A stretch of DNA of 64,000 bases from Mucilaginibacter sp. UR6-11 (GCF_020880695.1 NZ_JAJIWO010000002.1:310001-374000), one strand, 5' to 3'; shown: positions 33,470 through 42,603, counted from the first letter of the stretch. Numbers and translations: made by a program. The notes: generated from the sequence alone by a model not told the origin.

Positions 33470-35764
33470 ATGAAAAAAGTAATCATTTGCGCTATCGCGA
33501 TAGCTTTCACCATGCGTTTATCGGCACAAACAAAAACGCCTGCCGACTATGTTGACCCGTTTATTGGATGCAGCACCAGCGCTGCTGAAGCAGGCGTTTT
33601 ACATGGCCTGGGCAAAACCTTCCCCGGCGCCGCTACGCCTTTTGGTTTGGTGCAGGTAAGCCCCAATACCATAACCGGTGGCGATAACGGCCCGGGCTAC
33701 AGCTACGAAATGGAATATATAGAGGGCTTTGCCTTTACGCAAATGAGCGGCATTGGCTGGTACGGCGACTTGGGCAACTTTTTAGTTACGCCCACAACCG
33801 GCCCGTTGCATGTTGTTGCCGGCCGGCATACAGAACTACCGGGCTATCGCTCAAAATACAGTAAGAAGGATGAGGTGGCCAAGGCAGGTTACTACGCCGC
33901 CACCCTTACCGACTATAAGATCCGTACCGAGGTTACTGCGGCGCCGCATAGCGGCATTATGCGGTTTACGTTCCCCGCAAACCACCAGTCACGCATCCAG
34001 ATAGATCTGGCGCGCCGGGTTGGGGGCACATCAACTGAACAATATATTAAAGTGGTTGATGACCATACCATTGAGGGCTGGATGAAATGCACGCCCGACG
34101 GCGGCGGTTGGGGCGACGGAGCAGGCAAAGCCGACTATACCGTTTATTTTTATGCGCAGTTTAGTAAACCGCTTAAAAACTACGGGGTTTGGCGTGCCGA
34201 TATCCCGGATGGTATTTCGCGTAAAAGCGAGAGCGTTACCAGCCTGAAATATGATTCGCTGATTGCAAAAGCGGCAATCCTGCCCGGCATTAAGCAGCAA
34301 CAGGGCAAGCACCTTGGTTTTTATACCGAATTTGCCACCAGCCCCGGAGAGGTTGTATTGATGAAAGCCGGCATATCCTTTTCAAGCACGGCCGGTGCCA
34401 AACTTAACTTAACCACTGAAATACCTGCCTGGGATTTTAATAAGACACGCGCGCAAACCAAAGCTTTATGGGACAAAAGCCTGTCGCAGATTAGCATAGC
34501 CGGCGGTACCGAGGCCCAGAAGACGGTTTTTTATACTGCTTTATACCATACCATGATTGACCCGCGCGCGACAAGTGATGTGGACGGCACCTATATGGGC
34601 GCCGATATGAAGCCGCACCATACCAGCAAATTTACCAAGCGGTCGGTATTTAGCGGCTGGGACGTATTCAGGAGCCAGTTTCCGTTGCAGACCATTATCA
34701 ATCCGTCAGTAGTGAGCGATATGGTGAACTCATTGATTGAGATTGCCGGCCAAAGCGGCAATAACTACCTGGAAAGGTGGGAGCTTTTAAATGCTTACTC
34801 CGGGTGCATGGTGGGTAACCCCGCGCTGCCGGTAATTGCTGATGCGTACAGCAAAGGCATCCGTAATTTTGATCTGCAGAAAGCTTATAAATATTCGTGC
34901 AATACGGTTGAGAAGTTTGGTAATAAGCCCGGGCCGCATGCCATGGATATTTCAACAACATTAGAATATGGGTTTGATGAATGGTGCATGTCAAAACTGG
35001 CAACCTGGCTGGGGCACCCGGAGGACGTTAAATTGTATGCCGACAGGGGGCAAACCTATAAACAGATCTTCGACCCTGAGAAAGGCTGGTTCAGGCCGAA
35101 GAATGCCGACGGTACCTGGGCGCCATGGCCGAAGAGAGGCCGGCTGCAACAGGACTATGGCACGGTTGAAAGTAACCCGTATCAGCAGGGCTGGTTTGTG
35201 CCGCATGATATTGACGGGATGGCGGAACTAATGGGTGGCCGCGAAAAAACCATAGCCGACCTGAACTCGTTTTTTGAAAACACACCAGAAAATTTTACGT
35301 GGAACGATTACTATAACCAGGCCAATGAACCGGTGCATTTAGTGCCTTTCCTGTTTAACCGGCTGGGTACCCCGTGGCTAACCCAAAAATGGGTGCGCAA
35401 AATTTGCGTTAACGGCTACACAACCGGGGTTGAAGGATTGGTTGGTAATGAGGACGTGGGCCAGATGTCGGCCTGGTATGTTTTGGCAGCCAGTGGCCTG
35501 CACCAGGCTACGCCGGGCGATCCGCGATATGAGATATTTAGCCCGACGTTTAGCAGGGTTGCTATCCGCGCAGGCGCTACGGGTAAAATATTTACCATAG
35601 TTGCCAAAGGCAATTCGCCGGCCAATGTTTATATTCAATCAGCCAAACTAAACGGCAAACCTTATAACAAATGTTATATCAGTCATCAGCAGATATTGGC
35701 CGGCGGTGTTTTAGAGTTTGTTATGGGATCGAAGCCGAATAAACAGTGGGGGATAGGATCATGA
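33470..35764 (+). CDS. GH92 alpha-mannosidase-like glycoside hydrolase
   Basis: 764 residues with signal peptide MKKVIICAIAIAFTMRLSAQ. GH92 hallmarks are clear: DYVDPFIGC at the N-terminus, TFPGAATPFGLVQVSPNT, GWDVFRSQFPL, GNEDVGQMSAWYVLAASGLH near the catalytic acids, and IFSPTFSRVAI. GH92 enzymes are calcium-dependent exo-alpha-mannosidases, mostly acting on host or fungal mannans and N-glycans, in the periplasm. The next gene overlaps by 4 bp. No SusC/SusD pair is adjacent, so it is not a full polysaccharide utilisation locus. Confidence 0.96.
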   Translation: MKKVIICAIAIAFTMRLSAQTKTPADYVDPFIGCSTSAAEAGVLHGLGKTFPGAATPFGLVQVSPNTITGGDNGPGYSYEMEYIEGFAFTQMSGIGWYGDLGNFLVTPTTGPLHVVAGRHTELPGYRSKYSKKDEVAKAGYYAATLTDYKIRTEVTAAPHSGIMRFTFPANHQSRIQIDLARRVGGTSTEQYIKVVDDHTIEGWMKCTPDGGGWGDGAGKADYTVYFYAQFSKPLKNYGVWRADIPDGISRKSESVTSLKYDSLIAKAAILPGIKQQQGKHLGFYTEFATSPGEVVLMKAGISFSSTAGAKLNLTTEIPAWDFNKTRAQTKALWDKSLSQISIAGGTEAQKTVFYTALYHTMIDPRATSDVDGTYMGADMKPHHTSKFTKRSVFSGWDVFRSQFPLQTIINPSVVSDMVNSLIEIAGQSGNNYLERWELLNAYSGCMVGNPALPVIADAYSKGIRNFDLQKAYKYSCNTVEKFGNKPGPHAMDISTTLEYGFDEWCMSKLATWLGHPEDVKLYADRGQTYKQIFDPEKGWFRPKNADGTWAPWPKRGRLQQDYGTVESNPYQQGWFVPHDIDGMAELMGGREKTIADLNSFFENTPENFTWNDYYNQANEPVHLVPFLFNRLGTPWLTQKWVRKICVNGYTTGVEGLVGNEDVGQMSAWYVLAASGLHQATPGDPRYEIFSPTFSRVAIRAGATGKIFTIVAKGNSPANVYIQSAKLNGKPYNKCYISHQQILAGGVLEFVMGSKPNKQWGIGS

Positions 35765-37002
35765 TCAAGGAAACCGGACCGGCTTTAAGAAAACTATTTG
35801 TCTTTCTGCTTTGCCTTACCGGATTTACCGTGGCTTTTGCCCATACCCCCAAACCGGATTATAAATTCAGGAAAACGATTTCGCGCGAAGTGCTTGAAAA
35901 CTACCTGGACCGGTCCGTTACCATGCAAAGCCTGTTGATTGGCCAGGGCAATTTTGATGATAATTTAAGGATGATCAAAAACATCGGCGCCAAATTTATT
36001 GGCCGGGCCGTGTGCCAGTGGGGCCAGGAGGCAGAGATCCCTAAAAACCTGGTCAAGGAAAAAGAGCTGGCCGCCAGGGTACACGCTGCTGATCCGGATA
36101 TTATTTTGCAGGCATGTATTTTTGAGATCGTAACACCGCAGGTAAATGAGCTGGCGGTCCCTGAATGGGCCTTTAAGGCGCTGAACCTGCCCGTGGAAAA
36201 ACGGAATTTCAGCTACGATGCGATGTTGTATCCCGATGGGAAATTTAAAGGGCAATGGGGCCGCGGTTCGGTACCCGATGTAAGTCAGAACGAAACAAAA
36301 TTGTTTTTCTATTACCTGGGGGCGTCCTATATTAATGCGGGTATTGAGGGGCTGCATTTTGGCCAGGTAGAGCTGATGAATAAAAATGATAAAAACCTTG
36401 ACCATTACGCACAGATACTGGGGCTGATACGTGATTATGCCCACAAACATGCCCGCCGTAAAATGGTGATCTGCGATTCGCATGTACCGGGCGGCGGCTT
36501 TGTGAAGGACGGGCATTTATTAATGGATGTACATGCGTTCCCGCTAAGGATAAAAGAAATTCCGGACAGGCCCGAAGAGGCAAAACTGGAAGTTGGCCAT
36601 ACTGACGCCTTGTTTTTACGCAGTAAAGGCGGCATTACTCCCAGTGGGTGGAGCTGCGAACATTTGCCATACCTGGTTGAGTTTGATAACTATGGTGTAA
36701 GCAAGCAACCCAGCCAGGCAAAAGCAGCAGGTCTTTCTATCTGGGTATGGGGATATGATGAAATAAGCTGGTTTGCTCATCAGCCGGCGGCATATCGGCA
36801 AAACTGGTTGCATTATGCCTATGATTGGGTAAAGAAAACCGACCCTAACGGCCATGTGGAAATGCCGGGCGGGCGGCAGACAACCTCGCCAATTGATAAA
36901 AAACGCTGGTATTATGCCAACAACCCCGGTACTGCCGTACCTGACGGGTACGGTGATGAGGATACCATCCGTGATATATGGGCAGCCGGTACAGAAAAAT
37001 AA
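35761..37002 (+). CDS. unrecognised secreted protein coupled to GH92
   Basis: 413 residues from the ATG at 35761, which overlaps the GH92 stop as ATGA; a longer in-frame start at 35746 is less likely. The N-terminus is a signal peptide (LFVFLLCLTGFTVAFAH). No family is recognised. The body alternates strand- and helix-like stretches, as a TIM barrel would. GIEGLHFGQVELM and LVEFDNYG carry acidic residues where clan-A glycosidases keep the acid/base and nucleophile, and SIWVWGYDEISWFAHQ is another conserved-looking block. The GH92 coupling suggests glycan processing. The fold and the catalytic residues are guesses. Confidence 0.8.
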   Translation: MIKETGPALRKLFVFLLCLTGFTVAFAHTPKPDYKFRKTISREVLENYLDRSVTMQSLLIGQGNFDDNLRMIKNIGAKFIGRAVCQWGQEAEIPKNLVKEKELAARVHAADPDIILQACIFEIVTPQVNELAVPEWAFKALNLPVEKRNFSYDAMLYPDGKFKGQWGRGSVPDVSQNETKLFFYYLGASYINAGIEGLHFGQVELMNKNDKNLDHYAQILGLIRDYAHKHARRKMVICDSHVPGGGFVKDGHLLMDVHAFPLRIKEIPDRPEEAKLEVGHTDALFLRSKGGITPSGWSCEHLPYLVEFDNYGVSKQPSQAKAAGLSIWVWGYDEISWFAHQPAAYRQNWLHYAYDWVKKTDPNGHVEMPGGRQTTSPIDKKRWYYANNPGTAVPDGYGDEDTIRDIWAAGTEK

Positions 37003-37006
37003 CCAT

Positions 37007-37041
37007 AAAAAAAAGCCGCTTATAGATAAGCGGCTTTTTTT
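37007..37041. terminator. bidirectional terminator
   Basis: A 9-bp stem pairs 37014-37022 with 37027-37035 (loop TAGA), with A before and T after. It ends the GH92 operon and, on the other strand, the small minus-strand gene at 37043. Confidence 0.9.
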
Positions 37042-37042
37042 A

Positions 37043-37372
37043 TTATATCAGTGATGTGGTGAATTTATTGATCCCCATGCTTCGCAGCCGGACAAGAATG
37101 CTAAAGATCTCTTTATTAATGTTGGCCAGGGACAGCCGCTTTTTATGCTTGATCTCGACGGCTGTTATTACGTCGTTTAATTCTTGCATAATGTTGTCAG
37201 CTAACGGCGTATGGTTGTCTGCCTGAACAGCATCGCTAATCCCCGATGTTTTCCTTAAAAGGTAATTGGTATTGTTTAAACGAATACCGTATATCAATTG
37301 ATGTTCGTCTTCTCTTGTGATATGATTTACAGTAAAGAAATAGGTTTGACTATTAATATGTGCCTGAATCAT
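37043..37372 (-). CDS. small hypothetical protein
   Basis: 109 residues, not recognised. It is polar with no signal peptide or membrane helix. The N-terminal half looks beta-rich (INSQTYFFTVNHI, QLIYGIRLNNTNYLLRKTSG) and the C-terminal half helical (DNIMQELNDVITAVEIKHKK). It is flanked by the terminator at 37007-37041 and by glycerate kinase on the same strand. Possibly a free-standing small gene. Confidence 0.6.
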   Translation of the reverse strand: MIQAHINSQTYFFTVNHITREDEHQLIYGIRLNNTNYLLRKTSGISDAVQADNHTPLADNIMQELNDVITAVEIKHKKRLSLANINKEIFSILVRLRSMGINKFTTSLI

Positions 37373-37490
37373 AAGATATAAAAATTAAGTACAGATATAA
37401 ATGCAATTAACATGCCACCTTACAACTTTACGTTGTCAGCAGGTTATAAGCTGCCTTAAAAGAAAAAATCAGGGTACGGCGGGTCGGGTT

Positions 37491-38615
37491 TTAAGCAAGG
37501 GAGTTGCCCAACTGTAAGGCAGTGTGCTCCAGGTTTTCGCGGGTGTTTTTTAGCGCGGTTTGCAGATCGTCAGTATTCTTATTAATTGCAAGCAAAATAT
37601 CAAAATATTGGTTTAATGCCCTGATCGGTTCAGATGGCACTATCCCGGCTAAACCAACCACCTTAATGTTTCTTTTTTTTGCCCGCGACGCCACTACGGC
37701 GGGTGCCTTGCCTTGCAAAGTTTGCTCGTCAATGCTGCCCTCACCGGTAATTACCAGGTCGGTATTTTGCAGTGCTGCATCAAAACCGGTGAGGTTTAAA
37801 AAGCTATCGGCACCGCTAACCAGTTTGGCATTTATAAATGCAAATAACCCGGCGGCGGCACCACCTGCGGTACCACTGTGCTTAATTGTAGTCATATCTT
37901 TACCGGTTTGCTGCAATGCAATGGCGGCAAAATTGGTAAGCATCCGGTCAAGCTGTACAACCTCAGCCCCCGTAGCCCCTTTCTGCGGCCCAAAAACCGC
38001 GGCAGCGCCCCGGTCGCCTAACAGCGTACTGTCAACATCGCACAAAACGATGATTTCACAATCCAAAATGCGCTTATCTAAACCGGTTGTATCAATTTGC
38101 TTAAGGTTAATAAGCGCTTCGGGCACAGGTTTCAAAATTGCCCCGTCACCGGCAAGAAAATTAATACCCAGTGCGTTTAAAATACCGGCGCCACCGTCTA
38201 CCGTTGCCGAACCGCCCATCCCGATAATGATTTTGTTAACGCCCTTATCAAGCGCTGCTTCAATCAGCTCACCGGTGCCGGTGCTGGTAGCCAGCATCGG
38301 ATGCAGGTCACCGGCATCCAACAACCTCAAACCTGATGCCGCCGCCATTTCAATAACCGCTGTCTGTCCGTTATCAACCAGCCCGAAAGCCGCCGTTATC
38401 TGGTGGCCGTAGGCATCATGTACAGCCACATTGATTAACTCGCCGCCCAGGTGTTTAATCAGCAGGTCGCCTGTGCCGTCGCCGCCATCGCCAACCGGGA
38501 AAAGCCGGCAATTACAATCCAGCTTACTCTGTTTCAACCCGGATGCTATTGCCGCTGCAACGCCTTGCGCATCAAGGCTGTTTTTAAAGGCGTTGGGGGC
38601 GATCAAAATATTCAT
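37491..38615 (-). CDS. glycerate kinase (GlxK/GarK family)
   Basis: 374 residues. MNILIAPNAFKNSLDAQGVAAAI, VGDGGDGTGDLLI and IGMGGSATVDGGAGIL are the hallmarks of the class II bacterial glycerate kinases. DVDSTLLGDRGAAAVFGPQKGA and TGEGSIDEQTLQGKAP continue the family pattern. It phosphorylates glycerate (2-phosphoglycerate is the usual product) and feeds lower glycolysis. Together with the hydroxyacid dehydrogenase at 28106 and the lactate/glycolate-type permease at 29062 it could form a short glycolate or glycerate route, though the genes are not contiguous. Cytoplasmic. Confidence 0.93.
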   Translation of the reverse strand: MNILIAPNAFKNSLDAQGVAAAIASGLKQSKLDCNCRLFPVGDGGDGTGDLLIKHLGGELINVAVHDAYGHQITAAFGLVDNGQTAVIEMAAASGLRLLDAGDLHPMLATSTGTGELIEAALDKGVNKIIIGMGGSATVDGGAGILNALGINFLAGDGAILKPVPEALINLKQIDTTGLDKRILDCEIIVLCDVDSTLLGDRGAAAVFGPQKGATGAEVVQLDRMLTNFAAIALQQTGKDMTTIKHSGTAGGAAAGLFAFINAKLVSGADSFLNLTGFDAALQNTDLVITGEGSIDEQTLQGKAPAVVASRAKKRNIKVVGLAGIVPSEPIRALNQYFDILLAINKNTDDLQTALKNTRENLEHTALQLGNSLA

Positions 38616-38683
38616 ACGCTAAACTAAGCGTATTTTGCTATATTATGTATCACCTCATCCGCAAAGCGAATAAATTAGGGCAA

Positions 38684-38758
38684 TAAAAAAACCATAATCT
38701 TTTTAACTCATCTGCAAACCGTTTAAGGCCTGCCTTCGTCAAAAAAACTATGGTTTTT
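38684..38758 (-). terminator. possible long-loop terminator
   Basis: Minus-strand AAAACCATA near 38749-38757 can pair with TATGGTTTT near 38688-38696, then seven T follow, downstream of the PRC-barrel gene. The roughly 53-nt loop contains a nested AAGGC/GCCTT hairpin at 38725-38736. Confidence 0.4.
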
Positions 38759-38777
38759 AATTATGGTACTTTTCTGT

Positions 38778-39530
38778 TTAGTAGCCGATTTTGCCTAAAC
38801 CCGGTTCTTCTTTTTCAATAGAAGCATCAAAGGGGTTTTTCACAGCCGGATCGGTTGCTTCTCCGCCAATTGCACTTTGGTCAAGGCTGCCTTCGCTTAC
38901 GGGCAAGTTTGACCTGGTAGTTGCGCCACGGTCATAAAACCGGTCCACATCAAAATAATCGTGGTTATAAAACCCGTTACGATCATACACCAGCGTAGTT
39001 GCCGATCCTTCAAACGCATGCCTGGTAGCTAACTCCATTTCAGGGCTTACACTACCGGGTACATAGCCCGGCAATAAAACCAGCTGGGCTGCTGTTGCCG
39101 GTATAATTACTACATTTCCATCATAAGCAGGGTTGTACATGCCGCTTTCGTTACCTTCATAAATAACGGCCGAATGATCTACGGGGTCAATCACGGTAAC
39201 GCTATTAACGGTGCTGCCATCTGTGCCGGCCACTGCTTCGCTTAAATCATTGCTGCTGCTATATAACTGGGCTATACCTATCGGTATCAGCACGTTTTTT
39301 CCGTCGGTGACATCTATTTCACTGTCTTCAAGGCTAACAACCAAATAACGCACTTTGCGCGCCTGCGGGTCGAACAGCATTTCGGCTACCTCGCCAATTT
39401 TTAAGCCCTGCTCATTTTTTACGTCCCAGTTTTTTATATCCGGTTCGCCGTCTACTATCTCGTAACCACTACCACTTAGTTCTTCCAGGTGGGTTGATCT
39501 ATATGCTTCATTATTATTGTCGAAACTCAT
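38778..39530 (-). CDS. PRC-barrel domain protein
   Basis: About 250 residues from the ATG at 39530 (MSFDNNNEAYRSTHLEEL), chosen over a start 54 bases upstream that overlaps the OmpA-like gene. Residues 30-90 form the PRC barrel (DIKNWDVKNEQGLKIGEVAEMLFDPQARKVRYLVVSL). The C-terminal half has a second conserved stretch (YDGNVVIIPATAAQLVLLPG) and a disordered tail. There is no signal peptide. Such proteins are often stress-induced in Bacteroidota. The OmpA-like gene lies just upstream on the same strand. Confidence 0.85.
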   Translation of the reverse strand: MSFDNNNEAYRSTHLEELSGSGYEIVDGEPDIKNWDVKNEQGLKIGEVAEMLFDPQARKVRYLVVSLEDSEIDVTDGKNVLIPIGIAQLYSSSNDLSEAVAGTDGSTVNSVTVIDPVDHSAVIYEGNESGMYNPAYDGNVVIIPATAAQLVLLPGYVPGSVSPEMELATRHAFEGSATTLVYDRNGFYNHDYFDVDRFYDRGATTRSNLPVSEGSLDQSAIGGEATDPAVKNPFDASIEKEEPGLGKIGY

Positions 39531-39561
39531 GTCTTTAAATTTTAAGTAATTTCCCTCTTGA

Positions 39562-40179
39562 TTATTTATGGTCCGGAAAGGCAACTATCTGCACATTACG
39601 GTTTTGTTGCCTGCCGCTTGCGGTTGCATTACTTGCTACCGGTTTACTTTCGCCAAACGTGTGTAATGATACTTTGGTTGAGTCAAGCCCGTTGGCTACC
39701 AGCCAGTTTTTAACCGCTACTGCGCGCCATCCGCCCAGGTCGGCATTGTGTTGGCCTGTACCGGTTGAATCGGTATTGCCGTAAATGGCTATAGGCGCAC
39801 CGTTAAAGCGTTTGTTTAATGAAGCCGCTATCTGTTTAAGCTTGGCACCCGCGCTGCCCTGCAACGTGTTTTTATCGCTGCCGAACAGGATGTTTTCGCC
39901 CAATGTGTAGATGGTATATTTATCTGTACCCGTAACGGCGATATCTTTATCCGTAACATCAGGGTCGGTAGTAGCCGGTGCGTTAAAATCCACATTGTTC
40001 CAGTCGGGTTGTGTTACCGCAATAGTTTCTTTACTACTGGTAGAGTCAGTAACTACCTGGGTGGTTTTGCCGTTACATCCTTTTAGCAGGAGCAGTAAAA
40101 CCAATATCGCGAAAATTGCCAGTAAAAGCCAGATCCACCAGGGGGCCGACTTTTTGGGTTGAACATCTAATTGTGCCAT
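39562..40179 (-). CDS. OmpA-family protein, inner-membrane anchored
   Basis: 205 residues. A single N-terminal helix (WWIWLLLAIFAILVLLLLL, about 14-32) anchors it, followed by a Thr/Asp-rich linker and an OmpA-like peptidoglycan-binding domain. In that domain ILFGSDKNTLQ, IYGNTDSTGTGQHNADLGGWRA and LHTFGESKP.....GRQQNRNVQIVAF fit the peptidoglycan-binding motif. It may tether the envelope. The leader contains the palindrome at 40214-40231. Confidence 0.9.
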   Translation of the reverse strand: MAQLDVQPKKSAPWWIWLLLAIFAILVLLLLLKGCNGKTTQVVTDSTSSKETIAVTQPDWNNVDFNAPATTDPDVTDKDIAVTGTDKYTIYTLGENILFGSDKNTLQGSAGAKLKQIAASLNKRFNGAPIAIYGNTDSTGTGQHNADLGGWRAVAVKNWLVANGLDSTKVSLHTFGESKPVASNATASGRQQNRNVQIVAFPDHK

Positions 40180-40574
40180 GTTGTGTGTGTGTTTGTTTTA
40201 AATGGATAATGATCTGCAGTAATTACTGCAGCCATCCGTTAAGAAAAATAATTTCCCTTCAGAGTGAATAAAGAAGGGATGGGGATAGAAAATGTTTTAT
40301 AAATTAAATATTTAATTTATAGGATTAAAAATTCAACGGGTAATAGTGCTGCAATGATTCTTGCCGTCGCGGCGCAAAGCCGGCGCCATTGGTTACCGCC
40401 GGGTGTACTATATAATTTACTGGTTTTAAAAAAGATGAATATAATAATATGCAGTCAACCAGAAGTTTACCGGCTAATATGGGCCTAAATCGCCTTTTGG
40501 GGGCCTAATTGCAAAAGGGTTCGTTTTTTGCAGGTGTGATCCCGCAGAAATCTTCAATCTGTTACTTATACTTT
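40180..40574. other. intergenic region with palindrome
   Basis: 395 bases between the divergent OmpA-like and GAF/PAS genes. It is AT-rich, with one perfect 18-bp palindrome (CTGCAGTAATTACTGCAG, 40214-40231), possibly an operator or 5' UTR stem for the OmpA-like gene. Nothing else is recognised. Confidence 0.5.
40214..40231. promoter_or_regulatory. 18-bp palindrome upstream of the ompA-like gene
   Basis: CTGCAGTAATTACTGCAG is a perfect inverted repeat 35 bases before the minus-strand start at 40179. GGAT/ATCC flanks at 40204-40207 and 40234-40237 may extend it. It could be an operator or an mRNA hairpin. Confidence 0.35.
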
Positions 40575-41684
40575 ATGGAGCAAGCAGAACACAAGCGATT
40601 AGAAATAGTACGGCGGTTTAAAGCATTAAATTTAAGTAAGAGCCAGGAGTTAAATGACCTGGTGCTGCTGGCCTCTGAGATATGCAATACACCGATCGCC
40701 ATGATCACCCTCATGGATGACGACATACAATGGATAGAATGCGCCATAGGTGCGGACATAGACCACAACAGCCGCGAAAATTCATTTTGTAAATACCTGG
40801 TTGAGGCCGAGGACGTATTGGTTGTGCCGGATGCGCTTAAAGACTCCCGCTTTACAGAAAACCCAATCGTTACAGGCCCGGCCCATATCAGATCATACGC
40901 CGGGGCGCCGCTGATCACCAGCGACGGTTACCATGTAGGTTCGTTATGTGTATTTGATCAAAAACCGCATTCGTTTTCGGCCAGGGAAACCAGGTTACTG
41001 GCCATCTTATCAAAACAGGTAGTTAACCTGATGGACCTGGAACTGAGCCTGCAAACCGTAAAATTGCAAAAAGAAATTATTATAGCTTCCGAGCAAAAGC
41101 TTCGTGCGTATTTTAACAGCTCCTCGTCCAGTCATATGCTGCTCGGCAAGGATCTGGAGATCCTGGATTTTAACCAGGCCTGCCAAAATTTTGTTGCCAA
41201 ATTAAATTTGAAACACGTAGTACTGGGGGCTAACGTTCTTGATTATGTCAGGCCGTCTTTTAAAACTAAATTTGTGGACTTTTTCAAGAAAGCGTTAGGC
41301 GGAAAATCAACCTACTATGAAATTTTAATGGAGTATGAAACCGGGCCAGCCTGGTGGAAAATAGGGTTTGAACCGGTTAAAGACGAGCATGGGAAAATTA
41401 TCAGCGTAAGTTACCAGGCCACGGATATCACCGAAAGTAAACAGCAAATAGCAGAAATCGTATCCAAAAACGAGTCGCTTTTAAATATCGCCTATATCCA
41501 GTCGCATGGTTACCGCAAACCGGTGGCCTCTATCATGGGCCTGATGAATATCATTAAGGGTGAGGATTATAAGCCGCAAAAAGAATGTTTATTAATGATG
41601 GAAGAAGCCGTTAATGAACTGGACGAAAAAATTAAAGAAGTGGTTAATTGCACAGATATCAATAGCTGCAAGAATTCTGCCTGA
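40575..41684 (+). CDS. GAF-PAS protein with DHp helix but no kinase ATPase domain
   Basis: 369 residues from the ATG at 40575 (MEQAEHKRLEIVRRF); a TTG further out is less likely. Residues 1-165 form a GAF domain (APLITSDGYHVGSLCVFDQ). PAS follows at about 190-305 (WKIGFEPVKDEHGKIISVSYQATDITE). The C-terminal 60 residues resemble a DHp helix (IAYIQSHGYRKPVASIMGL) with His in the position of the phosphorylated His, but the gene stops without an HATPase domain. It may be a phosphotransfer partner, a decoy or a regulator of another kinase. Confidence 0.85.
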   Translation: MEQAEHKRLEIVRRFKALNLSKSQELNDLVLLASEICNTPIAMITLMDDDIQWIECAIGADIDHNSRENSFCKYLVEAEDVLVVPDALKDSRFTENPIVTGPAHIRSYAGAPLITSDGYHVGSLCVFDQKPHSFSARETRLLAILSKQVVNLMDLELSLQTVKLQKEIIIASEQKLRAYFNSSSSSHMLLGKDLEILDFNQACQNFVAKLNLKHVVLGANVLDYVRPSFKTKFVDFFKKALGGKSTYYEILMEYETGPAWWKIGFEPVKDEHGKIISVSYQATDITESKQQIAEIVSKNESLLNIAYIQSHGYRKPVASIMGLMNIIKGEDYKPQKECLLMMEEAVNELDEKIKEVVNCTDINSCKNSA

Positions 41685-41736
41685 AACTATTTAGGGCTCT
41701 ATTGACGGTTCAACATATATAAGAGACCGGCCGGCT

Positions 41737-42603
41737 TTATTTTTCGTTTATTTTTTTAGTGAATTGGGCCTGCAAATCTTTTAATTGCGCATCATATCCT
41801 TTCCTGTCTATAAAAGCCGCCGGATTATAGGCCGAGCCGGGCCTGTGCTTATCATAAAGACCAAACTGGCTGGCATGCGATGCCAGCCAAATATCAAATG
41901 TCAGTTTTTTCATTGCTGCCAGGGTATAGGCATAATCAGCGGCAATATGCGGGTACGCAGGGATCTCTGAGAATTTTTTATCCGTAATAATGGTAGGCAG
42001 GTTGGCAATCAGCACCCTGTACTTTCGTTTGCTGTCTTTCACATCAAACAAAAAACTGCACGAGCCTTTGGTATGCCCCGGATGATGAAGCACCACCAGC
42101 GACATACCGCCTAATTTTACAGTATCGCCGTTATGTAACAGCCGGTCTGCCTTTACAGGGGCATAGGGGCTTGTTGTACTGCCCAAAGCATAATCAGACC
42201 GGCCGCCGTCGGCTAATACGGCAGCGTCGCCTGCATCCACCATCATTTTGGCGCCGGTAAGCTTCTTTATGGCCGCCATAGCGCCCATGTGGTCATAATG
42301 GGCCTGGGTGGTTAAAAGAATTTTGGTGTCGGCCAATTTAAAGCCCAGGGCTTCAATACCTGTTTTAATAACCGGTGCCGACGATGCCAGCCCGGTGTTG
42401 ATCAGTATATTACCCTTCGGCGTTACAATCAGGTAGCAGGCCAGGTCATAAGTACCCACATAATACAGGTTACCCGCAATTTGAAAAGGGGGATAAGGCT
42501 TTGACCATTCAGGGTGCGCAGTTGTTGAGGGTTCGGCTACTTTTTGCGCCAGGGCCAAATAGTTAACACCTAACAGGATGATCAGGAACAGGTACTTTTT
42601 CAT
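41737..42603 (-). CDS. subclass B3 metallo-beta-lactamase, GOB-like
   Basis: 288 residues with signal peptide ending LALAQ (about 20). The first metal motif reads QAHYDH (Gln100, His102, Asp104, His105), with Gln where most B3 enzymes have His, the exchange known from GOB of Elizabethkingia. His177 in HHPGHTKGS and His243 in SHASQFGLY complete the zinc ligands. PYAPVKADRLLHNGDTV and RPGSAYNPAAFIDRKGY are typical B3 blocks. Periplasmic. The family hydrolyses penicillins, cephalosporins and carbapenems, but activity here is an inference. Confidence 0.93.
   Translation of the reverse strand: MKKYLFLIILLGVNYLALAQKVAEPSTTAHPEWSKPYPPFQIAGNLYYVGTYDLACYLIVTPKGNILINTGLASSAPVIKTGIEALGFKLADTKILLTTQAHYDHMGAMAAIKKLTGAKMMVDAGDAAVLADGGRSDYALGSTTSPYAPVKADRLLHNGDTVKLGGMSLVVLHHPGHTKGSCSFLFDVKDSKRKYRVLIANLPTIITDKKFSEIPAYPHIAADYAYTLAAMKKLTFDIWLASHASQFGLYDKHRPGSAYNPAAFIDRKGYDAQLKDLQAQFTKKINEK

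Noticed and set aside
33470-37002. Polysaccharide utilisation locus centred on GH92
   Set aside because: No SusC/SusD pair or hybrid two-component regulator lies near it.
37504-38412. 302-residue plus-strand frame opposite glycerate kinase
   Set aside because: It is the antisense of a convincing glycerate kinase and has the Ser/Pro/Ala-rich look of an antisense frame in biased sequence.
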